The translations under genes were made by a program, and so were the position numbers. DNA of 64,000 nt from Deltaproteobacteria bacterium (lineage in GTDB: Bacteria; Desulfobacterota; Desulfomonilia; UBA1062), in NCBI GenBank assembly GCA_018433775.1, contig JAHDQN010000057.1:1-64000 (forward strand), given 5' to 3'. Each line of letters begins with the position of its first letter. Positions within the stretch are counted from its first letter, which is position 1. The notes under the pieces were generated by a model, which did not search any database, was not told the DNA's origin, and saw nothing but the letters and a program-made list of their open reading frames with translations. Shown here piece after piece: positions 16,068 to 24,807 of the stretch.

Positions 16068-16917
16068 AATGAAAAAGATGTTGGAAAAAGGGGAATTCAT
16101 CCAGGCACCGGGGGTATACGATGCCTTGGGTGCCAGGATCGTTGAGGCAAGTAGATTTTCAGCTGTTTATATGACCGGATACGGTACTACGGCATCGCAT
16201 TTTTCCTTCCCTGATATTGGCCTGTTGACCATGACAGAGATGGTGGAGAATGCAGGCAGAATTGCTTCAGCCGTACAGATCCCCCTGATTGCAGATGCCG
16301 ATACCGGCTATGGAAATCCCATCAATGTTGTCCGCACGGTGAAAGAATATGAGAAGGCGGGAGTGGCAGCCATCCATATCGAGGACCAGGTGTGGCCCAA
16401 AAAATGCGGGCACATGGATGGTAAAAAGGTAATCGACTGCTCCGAGATGGTCGAGAAGATCAAGGCTGCAGTCGATGCCAGACAGGATGAGAATTTTCTT
16501 ATAATTGCCAGGACCGACGCTCTTGCCACGGATGGATTCGAGTGTGCCATCGAGCGCGGGCAGATGTTTGCGGAAGCAGGGGCGGACATCCTTTTCATCG
16601 AGGCCCCTACCAGCCGCGAGCAGGTGGCGGAGATACCCAGGCTACTGACGAATAAGCCCCTCCTTCTCAATCTTGCACCGAGAACCCCCAATTTTTCTGC
16701 ACAGGAAATGAAGGAAATGGGGTACTCCATCGCTCTGTATCCTGGAATTTGCCTCATGGGCGCCATCAACGGCTGCACGGATGAAATCAGAAGACTAAAG
16801 GAAACAGGCAAGCAAAGGGATTTCAAGGACTTCATGCAGACATTCGTCGAGCTCAACAACTTCCTCGGACTGCAGTATTACTCGAGCCTGGAGCAGCGAT
16901 ACAAGGGGAATAACTGA
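16054..16917 (+). CDS. PEP mutase / isocitrate lyase family enzyme
   Basis: 287 aa, the usual length of 2-methylisocitrate lyase and oxaloacetate decarboxylase relatives. The metal-binding DADTGYGN segment (about residues 82-89), EDQVWPKKCGHMDGK with the catalytic Cys in the KKCGH loop (about 112-122), and the later IARTDALATDG and FIEAPTS are all present. The family cleaves C-C or C-P bonds beside a carboxylate, giving for example pyruvate or glyoxylate plus an acid. KKCGH in place of the KRCGH of methylisocitrate lyases leaves the substrate open. Its position in the uptake operon suggests a lyase step in the same degradation route. Confidence 0.85.
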   Translation: MTRIKMKKMLEKGEFIQAPGVYDALGARIVEASRFSAVYMTGYGTTASHFSFPDIGLLTMTEMVENAGRIASAVQIPLIADADTGYGNPINVVRTVKEYEKAGVAAIHIEDQVWPKKCGHMDGKKVIDCSEMVEKIKAAVDARQDENFLIIARTDALATDGFECAIERGQMFAEAGADILFIEAPTSREQVAEIPRLLTNKPLLLNLAPRTPNFSAQEMKEMGYSIALYPGICLMGAINGCTDEIRRLKETGKQRDFKDFMQTFVELNNFLGLQYYSSLEQRYKGNN

Positions 16918-16946
16918 ATCGGGCATCTCTCGAGAAAGGATATGCT

Positions 16947-17915
16947 ATGGGTAGGGTGCATACATTCATGATACTGATTCCAGCCCTTTTCCTGCTGGCT
17001 TGTGCATGCTGGCCTGCACATGCAGGGGAAGCACCGGAAATCGTCAAAGCATCTGAGATCAGAGAAAACATATTCGCCTCAACATTCGTTTCGGAAAAAG
17101 AAATCATCATCGTGGGAGACAACGGCCGCATCCTCCTTTCGGGAGATCTCGGCAAGACCTGGACGCCGATCTCGAGCGGCACCGGGGAGCGTCTCTTCTC
17201 CGTGTGTTTCCCCGATCCCTGGAATGGCTGGATCGCCGGCAGGGCAGGACTGATTCTCCATTCGGCCGATGGGGGGAGGTCCTGGGCAAGGCAGGCAAGC
17301 AACACCACCCACCATCTCTTCAGCATACATTTTTCCGACCGGCTTCATGGCTGCGCAGTGGGCGACTGGGGCGCCATTGTGGTCACCGAGGACGGCGGCA
17401 TGAGCTGGAAAGACGTACGCCTGCCCGAGGATGTAGTCCTCTATGCCGTGCGAATGGCGGGTCAGGGTGGCATCATCGTCGGTGAATACGGCAGCCTCTA
17501 CCGGTCGCAGGATCTCGGCAAGACGTGGACAGCGGGCGACCCGGCCGCGTTTCAGAGCCTTTTCTGCCTGAGCGAGAGCAACGGTGTGTACGTGGCAGGC
17601 GGTCTGGACGGCGCCATCGTATACTCTCAGGACAACGGAAAGACCTGGATGGAGGCCCAGACGGGAATGAACCAGCCCATTTACAGCATCGAGCTTAAGG
17701 GGAATGCGGGATATGCACTGGGAGACCGCGGTTCGGTGCTGATGACCGTTGATGCGGGTGTTACCTGGAATCAGATAAAGGTGCCTTTGCAGATCGAGCT
17801 GTTCTGGCTGTCCACGGTCAGCATCATGCCGTCTGCCGGCGGTAGTGTAATCGGGTTCGGGGCAGGCTCCCACGGGCTCACATTCCAGCTGAAAGATCAA
17901 GATATTGCCTGGTAG
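16947..17915 (+). CDS. YCF48/Hcf136-like beta-propeller protein, exported
   Basis: 322 aa with a signal peptide (residues 1-26, hydrophobic core ILIPALFLLACACW, cleavage near AHA-GEA). Repeats of about 40 residues with the mark GDNGRILLSGDLGKTW, GDWGAIVVTEDGGMSW, GEYGSLYRSQDLGKTW and GDRGSVLMTVDAGVTW show five or six propeller blades of the YCF48/BNR type. In photosynthetic organisms relatives assist photosystem II assembly; in degraders of steroids and other hydrophobic compounds they occur next to MMPL, DUF1302 and DUF1329 genes, as here. A periplasmic or outer-membrane-attached role in transport is inferred. It starts 29 bp after the lyase gene and is 12 bp from the MMPL gene. Confidence 0.85.
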   Translation: MGRVHTFMILIPALFLLACACWPAHAGEAPEIVKASEIRENIFASTFVSEKEIIIVGDNGRILLSGDLGKTWTPISSGTGERLFSVCFPDPWNGWIAGRAGLILHSADGGRSWARQASNTTHHLFSIHFSDRLHGCAVGDWGAIVVTEDGGMSWKDVRLPEDVVLYAVRMAGQGGIIVGEYGSLYRSQDLGKTWTAGDPAAFQSLFCLSESNGVYVAGGLDGAIVYSQDNGKTWMEAQTGMNQPIYSIELKGNAGYALGDRGSVLMTVDAGVTWNQIKVPLQIELFWLSTVSIMPSAGGSVIGFGAGSHGLTFQLKDQDIAW

Positions 17916-17927
17916 CGGAGAATTCAT

Positions 17928-20297
17928 ATGAACGACCAAACGGCAAGCAACAACAGGAAGAAGAGCATTTCGGAGCGAATCGTAGCCTTTGTTCTCAGAT
18001 ACAGGGTGATCATGATGTCGCTGATCTTTGCCGCCACTGCGGTTTTCGGCTGGTACGCCTGGCACCTCAAGGTTGCAACTGACTTCGTGACATTCTATCC
18101 CCCCCGCCATCCTTTCATCAAACTGTATAATGAATACCGGAGCATGTTCGGCAGCGCCAACGTGATGACCATCGCAGTGGAGGTCACGGATGGCGAGGAC
18201 ATCTACAACTGGGAGACGATCGACAAGATCACCCGGATCACTCAGTCAATGCTGGAGGTGGAGGGGTGCAACCCCGCCCAGCTCGCCTCGATCACCCACC
18301 CGAAGCTGAAAAATGTCGAAGTGACCGGCATGGGGATCATCCTCAAGCCCCTCATCCATCCGGGGATCGACCGGAGTGAGGCGGGCCTGCAGGAAATAAA
18401 GCGGGCGATCTACAGTAACGAGGGCATACGGGGCTTCTATGTCTCTCCGAACGACAAGACGGCGGCCATTTATGCCGGGTTCTGGGAAGAGGGTTGGAAT
18501 CCCGCCAAGGTCCACGGACAGATCCAGAAAATTATTGAAAAAGAAACGGACGCACGCCACAAGATATACTTCACCGGGTATCCCGCATTGTATGCCTATA
18601 TTTACAACCTGGCGCCCCAGATCATGTATATGCTCGCCGTGACGCTGCTTGTGCTCACCGCGCTGCTCTTCTATTACTTCAGGACGCTCCAGGGCATTCT
18701 CATACCGTTCTTTTCCGCGGTGGTGAGCGCGATCTGGGGGCTCGGGTTCGCGAGCATGATGGGGTACTCCCTCGATCCGCTCATCCTGGTGGTGCCGCTC
18801 ATCATCTCGGCACGGCTCATGAGCCATTCGGTGCAGTGCATGTCCCGGTACTATGAGGAATACTTGAGGCTCGGCGACCGGAAACAGGCCCTCATCACCG
18901 GGTACGGCGAGATGATGCCTCCCGCCGTGCTCTCCACCTTCTGCGACGCCGTAGGTCTACTGCTGATTTCGGTGGCGACCATCCCGATCATGCGCAATCT
19001 GGGCTTTTTTTCCTCGTTCTGGGTGATGAGCATCCTGGTTACCGTGCCCATACTCAATCCGCTCCTGCTCTCGTACATCACTCCCCCGAAAGAGGAGAAA
19101 ATCAAGAGACAGACCCACGGCCGGGTATACAGCAGGCTTTCCCGACTCCTGGTGATCCCGTCGGAAGGGAAGGGGCGCTGGCTGGTGGTGGCCTCGGTCG
19201 CTTTCATCCTGATCGTGGGCGGCTTTTACACCCATAACCTCAAAATCGGCGACACCGAGGCGGGATCGGCAATCCTGTTCCCGGACCATCCATACAATGA
19301 ATCGTTCAAGTTCTTCAACGAGAATTTCGTGGGCGCGACCCAGCTCATCATCATTGTGGAGGGTAAGGAAGAGGGCGCGATCAAGAACTACGAGACCTTA
19401 AGATCCATGGAAGAGTTCCAGTACTATATGGAGACCGAGGGAGGCGCGGGAGGAACGCTCACCTTCAACAATATGCTCAAGCGCGTCTACCGGATGTTCC
19501 ATGAAGGAAATCCGAAATGGGAGATGATCCCGGATATGGACAGGGACCTTGCCCAGATAGGCTATATCATCCGGAACAATGCCGCTCCGGGCGAGATGGA
19601 CATCTATGTAGACTACAGCTGGACGAATGCCACGATCATCTGCTTCTACAAGTCCTACAATGCCGATCTCATCAAAAACTGCATCGCGAAGGCAGGGGAG
19701 TTCATCGAGAACCACAAGAGCGAGAAGGTGAGCTACCGGCTCGCCGGGGGCCTGCTGGGCATCCTGTTCGCGGTGAACGAAGAGGTCGAGTACTCATACT
19801 GGGTGTCGCTCATCGTGGTCTTCCTCGCCTGCTTCCTGCTTTGCGTCGCCACGTTCAGATCCATCAAGTGCGGGCTGATACTCATCATCCCGCTGGCAGT
19901 ATCCCAGATCATCACGGAGGTGTTCATGCTCTTCTACGGAATCGACGTGAACATCAACTCGCTTCCCGTTGCCGCGATCGCTGTAGGGATCGGCATCAAC
20001 TACGGCATTTACCTCCTGGCGCGCATCAACGGGGAATATGCCGCAAGCGGCGACTACGCCACGGCCAACAGGGTTGCCATGAACACCACGGGCAAGACCA
20101 TCGTGTTCACGGAAACCACCATGCTGGCGGGTGTTTTCTTCATGATCTTCGTGAACATGAAATTCCAGTCGGAGATGGGGCTTCTTCTTTCGATCCTCAT
20201 GCTGCTCAACATGATCAACGCTCTCGTACTGATCCCTGTACTGGTGACCATCCTGAAGCCGAAGGCAGGAAGCGGCTCCATGCTTCAACATAACTGA
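17928..20297 (+). CDS. MMPL/RND-superfamily transporter
   Basis: 789 aa. One N-terminal membrane helix (about residues 22-45), a large extracytoplasmic loop (about 46-215), five helices to about residue 400 (for example IMYMLAVTLLVLTALLFYYF), a second helix near 425 and a second loop, then five more helices from about 615 with the YWVSLIVVFLACFLLC segment. The two-fold layout of 12 helices with two loops is that of MMPL/HpnN-type lipid exporters or importers. Proton-coupled movement of hydrophobic molecules between inner membrane and periplasm is the known family role. With the exported propeller and DUF1302/DUF1329 neighbours it probably moves the substrate of the regulon. Confidence 0.9.
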   Translation: MNDQTASNNRKKSISERIVAFVLRYRVIMMSLIFAATAVFGWYAWHLKVATDFVTFYPPRHPFIKLYNEYRSMFGSANVMTIAVEVTDGEDIYNWETIDKITRITQSMLEVEGCNPAQLASITHPKLKNVEVTGMGIILKPLIHPGIDRSEAGLQEIKRAIYSNEGIRGFYVSPNDKTAAIYAGFWEEGWNPAKVHGQIQKIIEKETDARHKIYFTGYPALYAYIYNLAPQIMYMLAVTLLVLTALLFYYFRTLQGILIPFFSAVVSAIWGLGFASMMGYSLDPLILVVPLIISARLMSHSVQCMSRYYEEYLRLGDRKQALITGYGEMMPPAVLSTFCDAVGLLLISVATIPIMRNLGFFSSFWVMSILVTVPILNPLLLSYITPPKEEKIKRQTHGRVYSRLSRLLVIPSEGKGRWLVVASVAFILIVGGFYTHNLKIGDTEAGSAILFPDHPYNESFKFFNENFVGATQLIIIVEGKEEGAIKNYETLRSMEEFQYYMETEGGAGGTLTFNNMLKRVYRMFHEGNPKWEMIPDMDRDLAQIGYIIRNNAAPGEMDIYVDYSWTNATIICFYKSYNADLIKNCIAKAGEFIENHKSEKVSYRLAGGLLGILFAVNEEVEYSYWVSLIVVFLACFLLCVATFRSIKCGLILIIPLAVSQIITEVFMLFYGIDVNINSLPVAAIAVGIGINYGIYLLARINGEYAASGDYATANRVAMNTTGKTIVFTETTMLAGVFFMIFVNMKFQSEMGLLLSILMLLNMINALVLIPVLVTILKPKAGSGSMLQHN

Positions 20298-20424
20298 GAA
20301 ACGTATGTCCGGATCGAAGATGGGGAAATCATGGTTCAGTGATTCCGGCTCCAGCATCCGGAACAGGGGCGAGGTTACTGCAACAGGCAGTAAAAATGCA
20401 AAACCACAACCATAGGGGGCGTGC

Positions 20425-21906
20425 ATGAAGACATTCAGGTACTGGTTATTCATAGGTTTGTTGATAACGGGTGCAATGATACAGGGCAAGGCTTTTGCCA
20501 TCTCTTTCGGTGATGAGGGCGCGCTGGAGGTAACCGGTAAGATCCAGTCCAGGATTTCTCTGCGCACCAGTGGGTCTGAGGGCTTCACCTTCCCTGATGT
20601 TGCGAAAGGCAACATGGTGCAACAGAGGAACCTTGCGATGATCGAGCTCAACCACGTACTCTCTCGGCAGAGCGAGACGATGCCCGAGTTCAAGTATCAC
20701 GTGAAAGGGCGTTTTCTCTATGAGGGGGTGTATGACTACGGCCCCGAAGCATTCAGGGACCTCCGGGACGCAAATCCGGATGTGATCGACGATTTCAAGC
20801 ACGACGAGGATCTCTGGGAGCTCTATGCCGATTATCTCAAAGGCCCCTGGTTCTTCCGGGTGGGCAAGCAGAACCTTTCCTGGGGAGAGACCGACATCTA
20901 TCAACTCCTGGACAGGATCAATCCGCTGGACAACACTTTCGGCGGCGCTTTCGAGGACCTGGACGACCGGCGGATCCCGATATGGATGGCCAGAGGCATG
21001 TACAATTTTGGGAACGTAGGCCCCATCTCCTCGCTCACCCTGGAAGGCTTCTGGAACCCGGGCCATGCCGGCCAGGAGGTTGCGCCATTTGCACCCTACG
21101 GAACTCCGTATGCCTATCCGTCTCCTCCCCCGACCGTGCCGGTGAGGCTCCACGAGCCTGAGGAGACCTTCCAGAACAGCCGTGCAGGCGTACGCATCCA
21201 GGGGGTCATCGATGACAACTTCAACGTGGCCCTTGCTCACTATCAGACCATCATGGACACGCCTTCGGCCGTGGTGACCATCGATCCGAGCGTCGAAGGC
21301 ATGGTGGCACAGGACCTCACCTATGAGACCGTGCAGGTTACCGGCGCATCCATGAATTTCTACGAAGAGCATCTCAATACCGTATTCCGGACTGAAGTAG
21401 CCTGGTTCTGGGACGAGCCCGTATTTATCCCGGAAATCAATGCGCCGGCCCTGTTCGGCAACTTCGTGACGGGAGAGATTCCCAAAACAAACGTGCTCCG
21501 CTACATGGTGGGATTCGACAAGAATTTCTGGTTCAGGCTCATCAACAAAAAATCCATGATCAACATGTACTTCCAGTATTTCGCCGAGTACTACACGAGC
21601 TATGACCGGCGGCAGAAGGTTCCCGTCAACCGGTTCCCCGCAGGAGAGTTCATCGATCAGGAGCGCTACGAGGACAAGTACACCCTGCTCACCTCCACCA
21701 CCTACATGGACGGAACGCTCACTCCGCAGGTTGCCCTGGTGTATGATCCGGAAGGGGCACTGATGTACATTCCGTCCATCGAGAAGTCATTCCACCCGTG
21801 GATATTCAAGCTTTCCTATTATGGGATCACCGGACACGATGACGTGAGCGTGGGGATACTAAGAGACCGCCAGCAGGTTTCTTTCCAGGCCACCCTGGTA
21901 TTCTGA
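20425..21906 (+). CDS. DUF1302 outer-membrane protein
   Basis: 493 aa; AGGGGG ribosome site. Signal peptide residues 1-26 (FIGLLITGAMIQGKAFA). The mature protein has the alternating aromatic and polar strands of a beta-barrel, with RVGKQNLSWGETDIYQLLDRINPLDNTF-type conserved block about residues 150-175 and LTLEGFWNPG about 205. DUF1302 proteins are predicted barrels and are repeatedly found with DUF1329 and RND/MMPL genes; a substrate channel through the outer membrane is the working idea. The C-terminus ends in an aromatic-flanked strand QVSFQATLVF, with the terminal Phe typical of outer-membrane barrels. Confidence 0.9.
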   Translation: MKTFRYWLFIGLLITGAMIQGKAFAISFGDEGALEVTGKIQSRISLRTSGSEGFTFPDVAKGNMVQQRNLAMIELNHVLSRQSETMPEFKYHVKGRFLYEGVYDYGPEAFRDLRDANPDVIDDFKHDEDLWELYADYLKGPWFFRVGKQNLSWGETDIYQLLDRINPLDNTFGGAFEDLDDRRIPIWMARGMYNFGNVGPISSLTLEGFWNPGHAGQEVAPFAPYGTPYAYPSPPPTVPVRLHEPEETFQNSRAGVRIQGVIDDNFNVALAHYQTIMDTPSAVVTIDPSVEGMVAQDLTYETVQVTGASMNFYEEHLNTVFRTEVAWFWDEPVFIPEINAPALFGNFVTGEIPKTNVLRYMVGFDKNFWFRLINKKSMINMYFQYFAEYYTSYDRRQKVPVNRFPAGEFIDQERYEDKYTLLTSTTYMDGTLTPQVALVYDPEGALMYIPSIEKSFHPWIFKLSYYGITGHDDVSVGILRDRQQVSFQATLVF

Positions 21907-21949
21907 TGATCGAAGACATGAAATTTATTTGAGAACAGGAGAGAACAGT

Positions 21950-23248
21950 ATGAAAACTCATAAGAACGGAATCATGGTCCTTGCTGTTATGATTGTGCTT
22001 GCCATCGCTACAGGCGCTTTGGCAGCCAAGGAACAGTATGTGGATAAAAGCAACTGGGAAACACTCAAAGGCCTGATGCCGGATGTGGCCCTGAATTGGG
22101 TGAAATCTGGCGATATGGTGGTGAGATACAGCACGCTCGATTACGATCCCGGGAAGGTGCTGCCGGAGTGGGTCCTGGAATCGAAAATGGAGAACATCGG
22201 CAAGTACACGCTGACCGAGAACAAGGCCATTGTCGAAACCGCCACCGGCAACCCTCCCAGGTTCATCAAGGGCATACCCTTTCCCGATGTGAAGCTGAAT
22301 GATCCCGATGGAGGAGCAAAGGTCATATGGAACGGCTTTTACATGAGAAACGCAAACGGCTCCCTGAGCAACGAGCTGGAGGTGAAGTTCTTCGGCAGGA
22401 AGACCGGCTACGAGAGAACCATCTTGTGCGACTGGTTCAGCAAGCCTTTTGATGGCTACGAGCCCGCACGCTCGGAACCGAACCCGAACAATTTCGAATC
22501 CGTCAACCAGATCCTGATCAAGAGCCCCTACGACATGGCCGGGACGGCCATGATGACCTGGAAATACCGAACAGACAAGGAAAACATGCTCTACGGCTAT
22601 GTCCCGGCCATACGGCGGGTAAGGCGGCTGACCCCTTCAGGCCGTTCGGATGCCCTGTTCGGGTCAGACTACGCCCAGGACGACGGGGGATACGTCGCAT
22701 ACGATGGGGCCGTCAATTACTTCAACTGGAAGATAATAGGAGAGGGAGAAGTCCTCGGCGGATTCATCAGCACGAAGCCGACTCTCGTCACCAGGAACAA
22801 GGCCGGCCACTGGGACTTCAACTTCAAGAACGACGGTCCCATTCAGTGGAGCTTCGAAAAGAAGAGAGAGAAAAACTCCGGAGCGCCCTGGTTCGTGGAC
22901 AGCGCGGTGTGGGCGAAGCGGCCGGTGTGGATCGTGGAAGGTATCCCGAAGGACATCTACTATAACTATGGAAGGCAGATTTTCTATATCGATAAAGAAA
23001 CTCACTGCTGTTACTGGAAGGTGATCGACGATCGCACCGGGAAACACTGGAAGACGCTCTGGTATTATTGGTCAATGGGGCAGGATGCCGAGAAAACCGT
23101 GAGCTGGAACGCCATGCTGATCACGACAATCCTGGACGAGCGTATGCAGCATGCCACCTGTCAGGACGGGAACAGAAGATACCGTTGCGGCGTGGACCTC
23201 AACAGCAACCAGTTCTCCCTCTCCGGATTCACCGCTCTGTGCAAATGA
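21950..23248 (+). CDS. DUF1329 periplasmic/outer-membrane lipoprotein-like protein
   Basis: 432 aa from the ATG at 21950, where AGGAGAG is well placed; the upstream frame start is unlikely. Signal peptide about residues 1-25 (MVLAVMIVLAIATGALA). The mature part contains the family's YAPAIRRVRRLTP-like block as YVPAIRRVRRLTPSGR (about 215) and FGSDYAQDDGGY, and a C-terminal LNSNQFSLSGF. DUF1329 has a beta-rich LolA/LolB-like fold and is thought to carry lipophilic molecules across the periplasm. The gene begins 43 bp after DUF1302 and the pair is a constant feature in hydrophobic-compound degraders. Confidence 0.9.
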   Translation: MKTHKNGIMVLAVMIVLAIATGALAAKEQYVDKSNWETLKGLMPDVALNWVKSGDMVVRYSTLDYDPGKVLPEWVLESKMENIGKYTLTENKAIVETATGNPPRFIKGIPFPDVKLNDPDGGAKVIWNGFYMRNANGSLSNELEVKFFGRKTGYERTILCDWFSKPFDGYEPARSEPNPNNFESVNQILIKSPYDMAGTAMMTWKYRTDKENMLYGYVPAIRRVRRLTPSGRSDALFGSDYAQDDGGYVAYDGAVNYFNWKIIGEGEVLGGFISTKPTLVTRNKAGHWDFNFKNDGPIQWSFEKKREKNSGAPWFVDSAVWAKRPVWIVEGIPKDIYYNYGRQIFYIDKETHCCYWKVIDDRTGKHWKTLWYYWSMGQDAEKTVSWNAMLITTILDERMQHATCQDGNRRYRCGVDLNSNQFSLSGFTALCK

Positions 23249-23320
23249 GGCTGTTCATTCTTAAAGGAAAGCGGTGACATAATCGAGACTGCTGGAAAAA
23301 ACATGAAGGGAGACGACTGT

Positions 23321-24064
23321 ATGGGAAAACCGAAACGTTTGCTCAGTAAAGAGAAGCTCGAGGAGATGCAGAAGCAGTTTCTTGACCTGGTGCTGGAAGC
23401 CCTCGAACAGGGCGACATAGAAACAGCCAAATACTGGGTGAAGAGACACAGACCCCAGCAGCACTGGTTTTTCGACAGTTATCTCCACGCGTGCACTTCC
23501 CTGGCCACGTACATCCAGAAACATATGGGTGAAGAGGCGGCTCTCGAGGCAATGGTACAGGCATGTGAGTATTTTGCGGAGGGTGCAGCCAACTTGAGGA
23601 AAATGGTAACTGAAGCATATGGCGGAGGAGACGAAGGGGTAAAGGCATACGTGGAGTGCATCGCCGATCTGTGGCGACAGCATTACGGGAAATGGACCGT
23701 GGAGGAAGACGATGAAAAGTTCATCTTTACCCAGGACCCCTGCGGAAGCGGCGGCAGAATGATCGATATGGGGGCGTATGAAGGCCCCTTCGGATATGGC
23801 AGGACCAAGAATCCGTCTCCGATCGCGTGGGGAGAAAAGGATGTTCCCTTCTATTGCCTACACTGTGCGATCTGCAATGAGATAATCCCGATCCTTCGGG
23901 GTGGAGATGGCTCCCAGATCTGGATCCATGCGACGCCATGCGCGAAAAAGGCAGGCGATAAATGTGTTCATTACATTTACAAGGATCCCAGCAAGATCCC
24001 GGACGAATACTACGAGAGGTTCGGTTTGACGAAAAACAGGAAGAAGATGATGGATGTATACTGA
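23321..24064 (+). CDS. Cysteine-rich hypothetical protein, 247 aa
   Basis: The ATG at 23321 has AAGGGAG at correct spacing, better than the ATG at 23303. Residues 1-130 are mostly helical. The C-terminal half has DPCGSGGRM (about 148), YCLHCAICNEI (about 185), then CAKKAGDKCVHYIYKDP (about 215), a pattern that could bind a metal or be a redox-active Cys set and slightly recalls the V4R/ATC-hydrolase type C-terminus. I cannot assign a family. It is the last gene before a strong terminator (24165) in the uptake operon, so it likely has a job in the same pathway. Confidence 0.65.
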   Translation: MGKPKRLLSKEKLEEMQKQFLDLVLEALEQGDIETAKYWVKRHRPQQHWFFDSYLHACTSLATYIQKHMGEEAALEAMVQACEYFAEGAANLRKMVTEAYGGGDEGVKAYVECIADLWRQHYGKWTVEEDDEKFIFTQDPCGSGGRMIDMGAYEGPFGYGRTKNPSPIAWGEKDVPFYCLHCAICNEIIPILRGGDGSQIWIHATPCAKKAGDKCVHYIYKDPSKIPDEYYERFGLTKNRKKMMDVY

Positions 24065-24164
24065 CGAAATCATCCAGCCTGTTTTCAATCCATGACCGGT
24101 GTACGACATGAAGGCAATGAAAGAAACATGGATTCCCTCCCTCCTTCTTTCAAGGTAGCTTTGG

Positions 24165-24194
24165 CCCGGCGATCATTCGGTCGCCGGGTTTTTT
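24165..24194 (+). terminator. Rho-independent terminator of the uptake operon
   Basis: CCCGGCGA, 8-nt loop, TCGCCGGG, then six T. A perfect 8-bp GC-rich stem placed 100 bp after the stop at 24064. Confidence 0.88.
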
Positions 24195-24294
24195 CGAAAT
24201 ATCCTCGTGTGCGGTTCATGCGCTGGGGAGAAAGCAGGAGAGAATGAAGAACGGCGCACGTGAAAAGAGCAGCTGTTATCTGAGGAGCCGACAT

Positions 24295-24729
24295 ATGGAT
24301 CAGATCAAGAAAGACGAATATAAAAGGTTTTTTTTCATAAGCGCGCTCTACAACATCCTCGCCGGTGCCAACGGGATGATTTTTTTCAACATGATGAGCA
24401 AATTGTGTTTCAGGGCAGCCCCCATCTACGGAATGACGACATTCATACTGCGGACGTTTTACACCCACGTGCTGGTATTCGGTTTCGGTTACTATCTCGT
24501 ATCCAGGGATCCGGAGAAAAATCGTGGGATCGTGTGGATGGGCATGCTGGCGAAGATCGCATTCTTTTTTGCCGCGATACCCTATTATCTCCGAAAGAAG
24601 ATTACCGCGCTCACGCTTCTTCTGGCGTTCGGAGATTTTGTGTTCGGCATACTTTTCGGGCTCTTTCTTCTGGATACGCGCAGGGATCTTCCGGCGAAAA
24701 GCTCCCATGAAACGCCTGAGTGCGGATAA
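24295..24729 (+). CDS. Small multi-pass membrane protein
   Basis: 144 aa from the ATG at 24295, with AGGAG seven bases upstream; the frame is open from 24244. Four hydrophobic helices are visible: FFFISALYNILAGANGMIFF, THVLVFGFGYYLV, IVWMGMLAKIAFFFAAIPYY, and LTLLLAFGDFVFGILFGLFL. No known family. It lies after the operon terminator, and the next gene (chemoreceptor) begins 79 bp later in the same direction. Confidence 0.65.
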   Translation: MDQIKKDEYKRFFFISALYNILAGANGMIFFNMMSKLCFRAAPIYGMTTFILRTFYTHVLVFGFGYYLVSRDPEKNRGIVWMGMLAKIAFFFAAIPYYLRKKITALTLLLAFGDFVFGILFGLFLLDTRRDLPAKSSHETPECG

Positions 24730-24807
24730 CAATGCAGTTTTCGCGCTGTCGCTCTTCAGCCCCGGATACCCCAGCTGAATGCTGTCTGAAAGAATAGGGG
24801 TTCAGGT

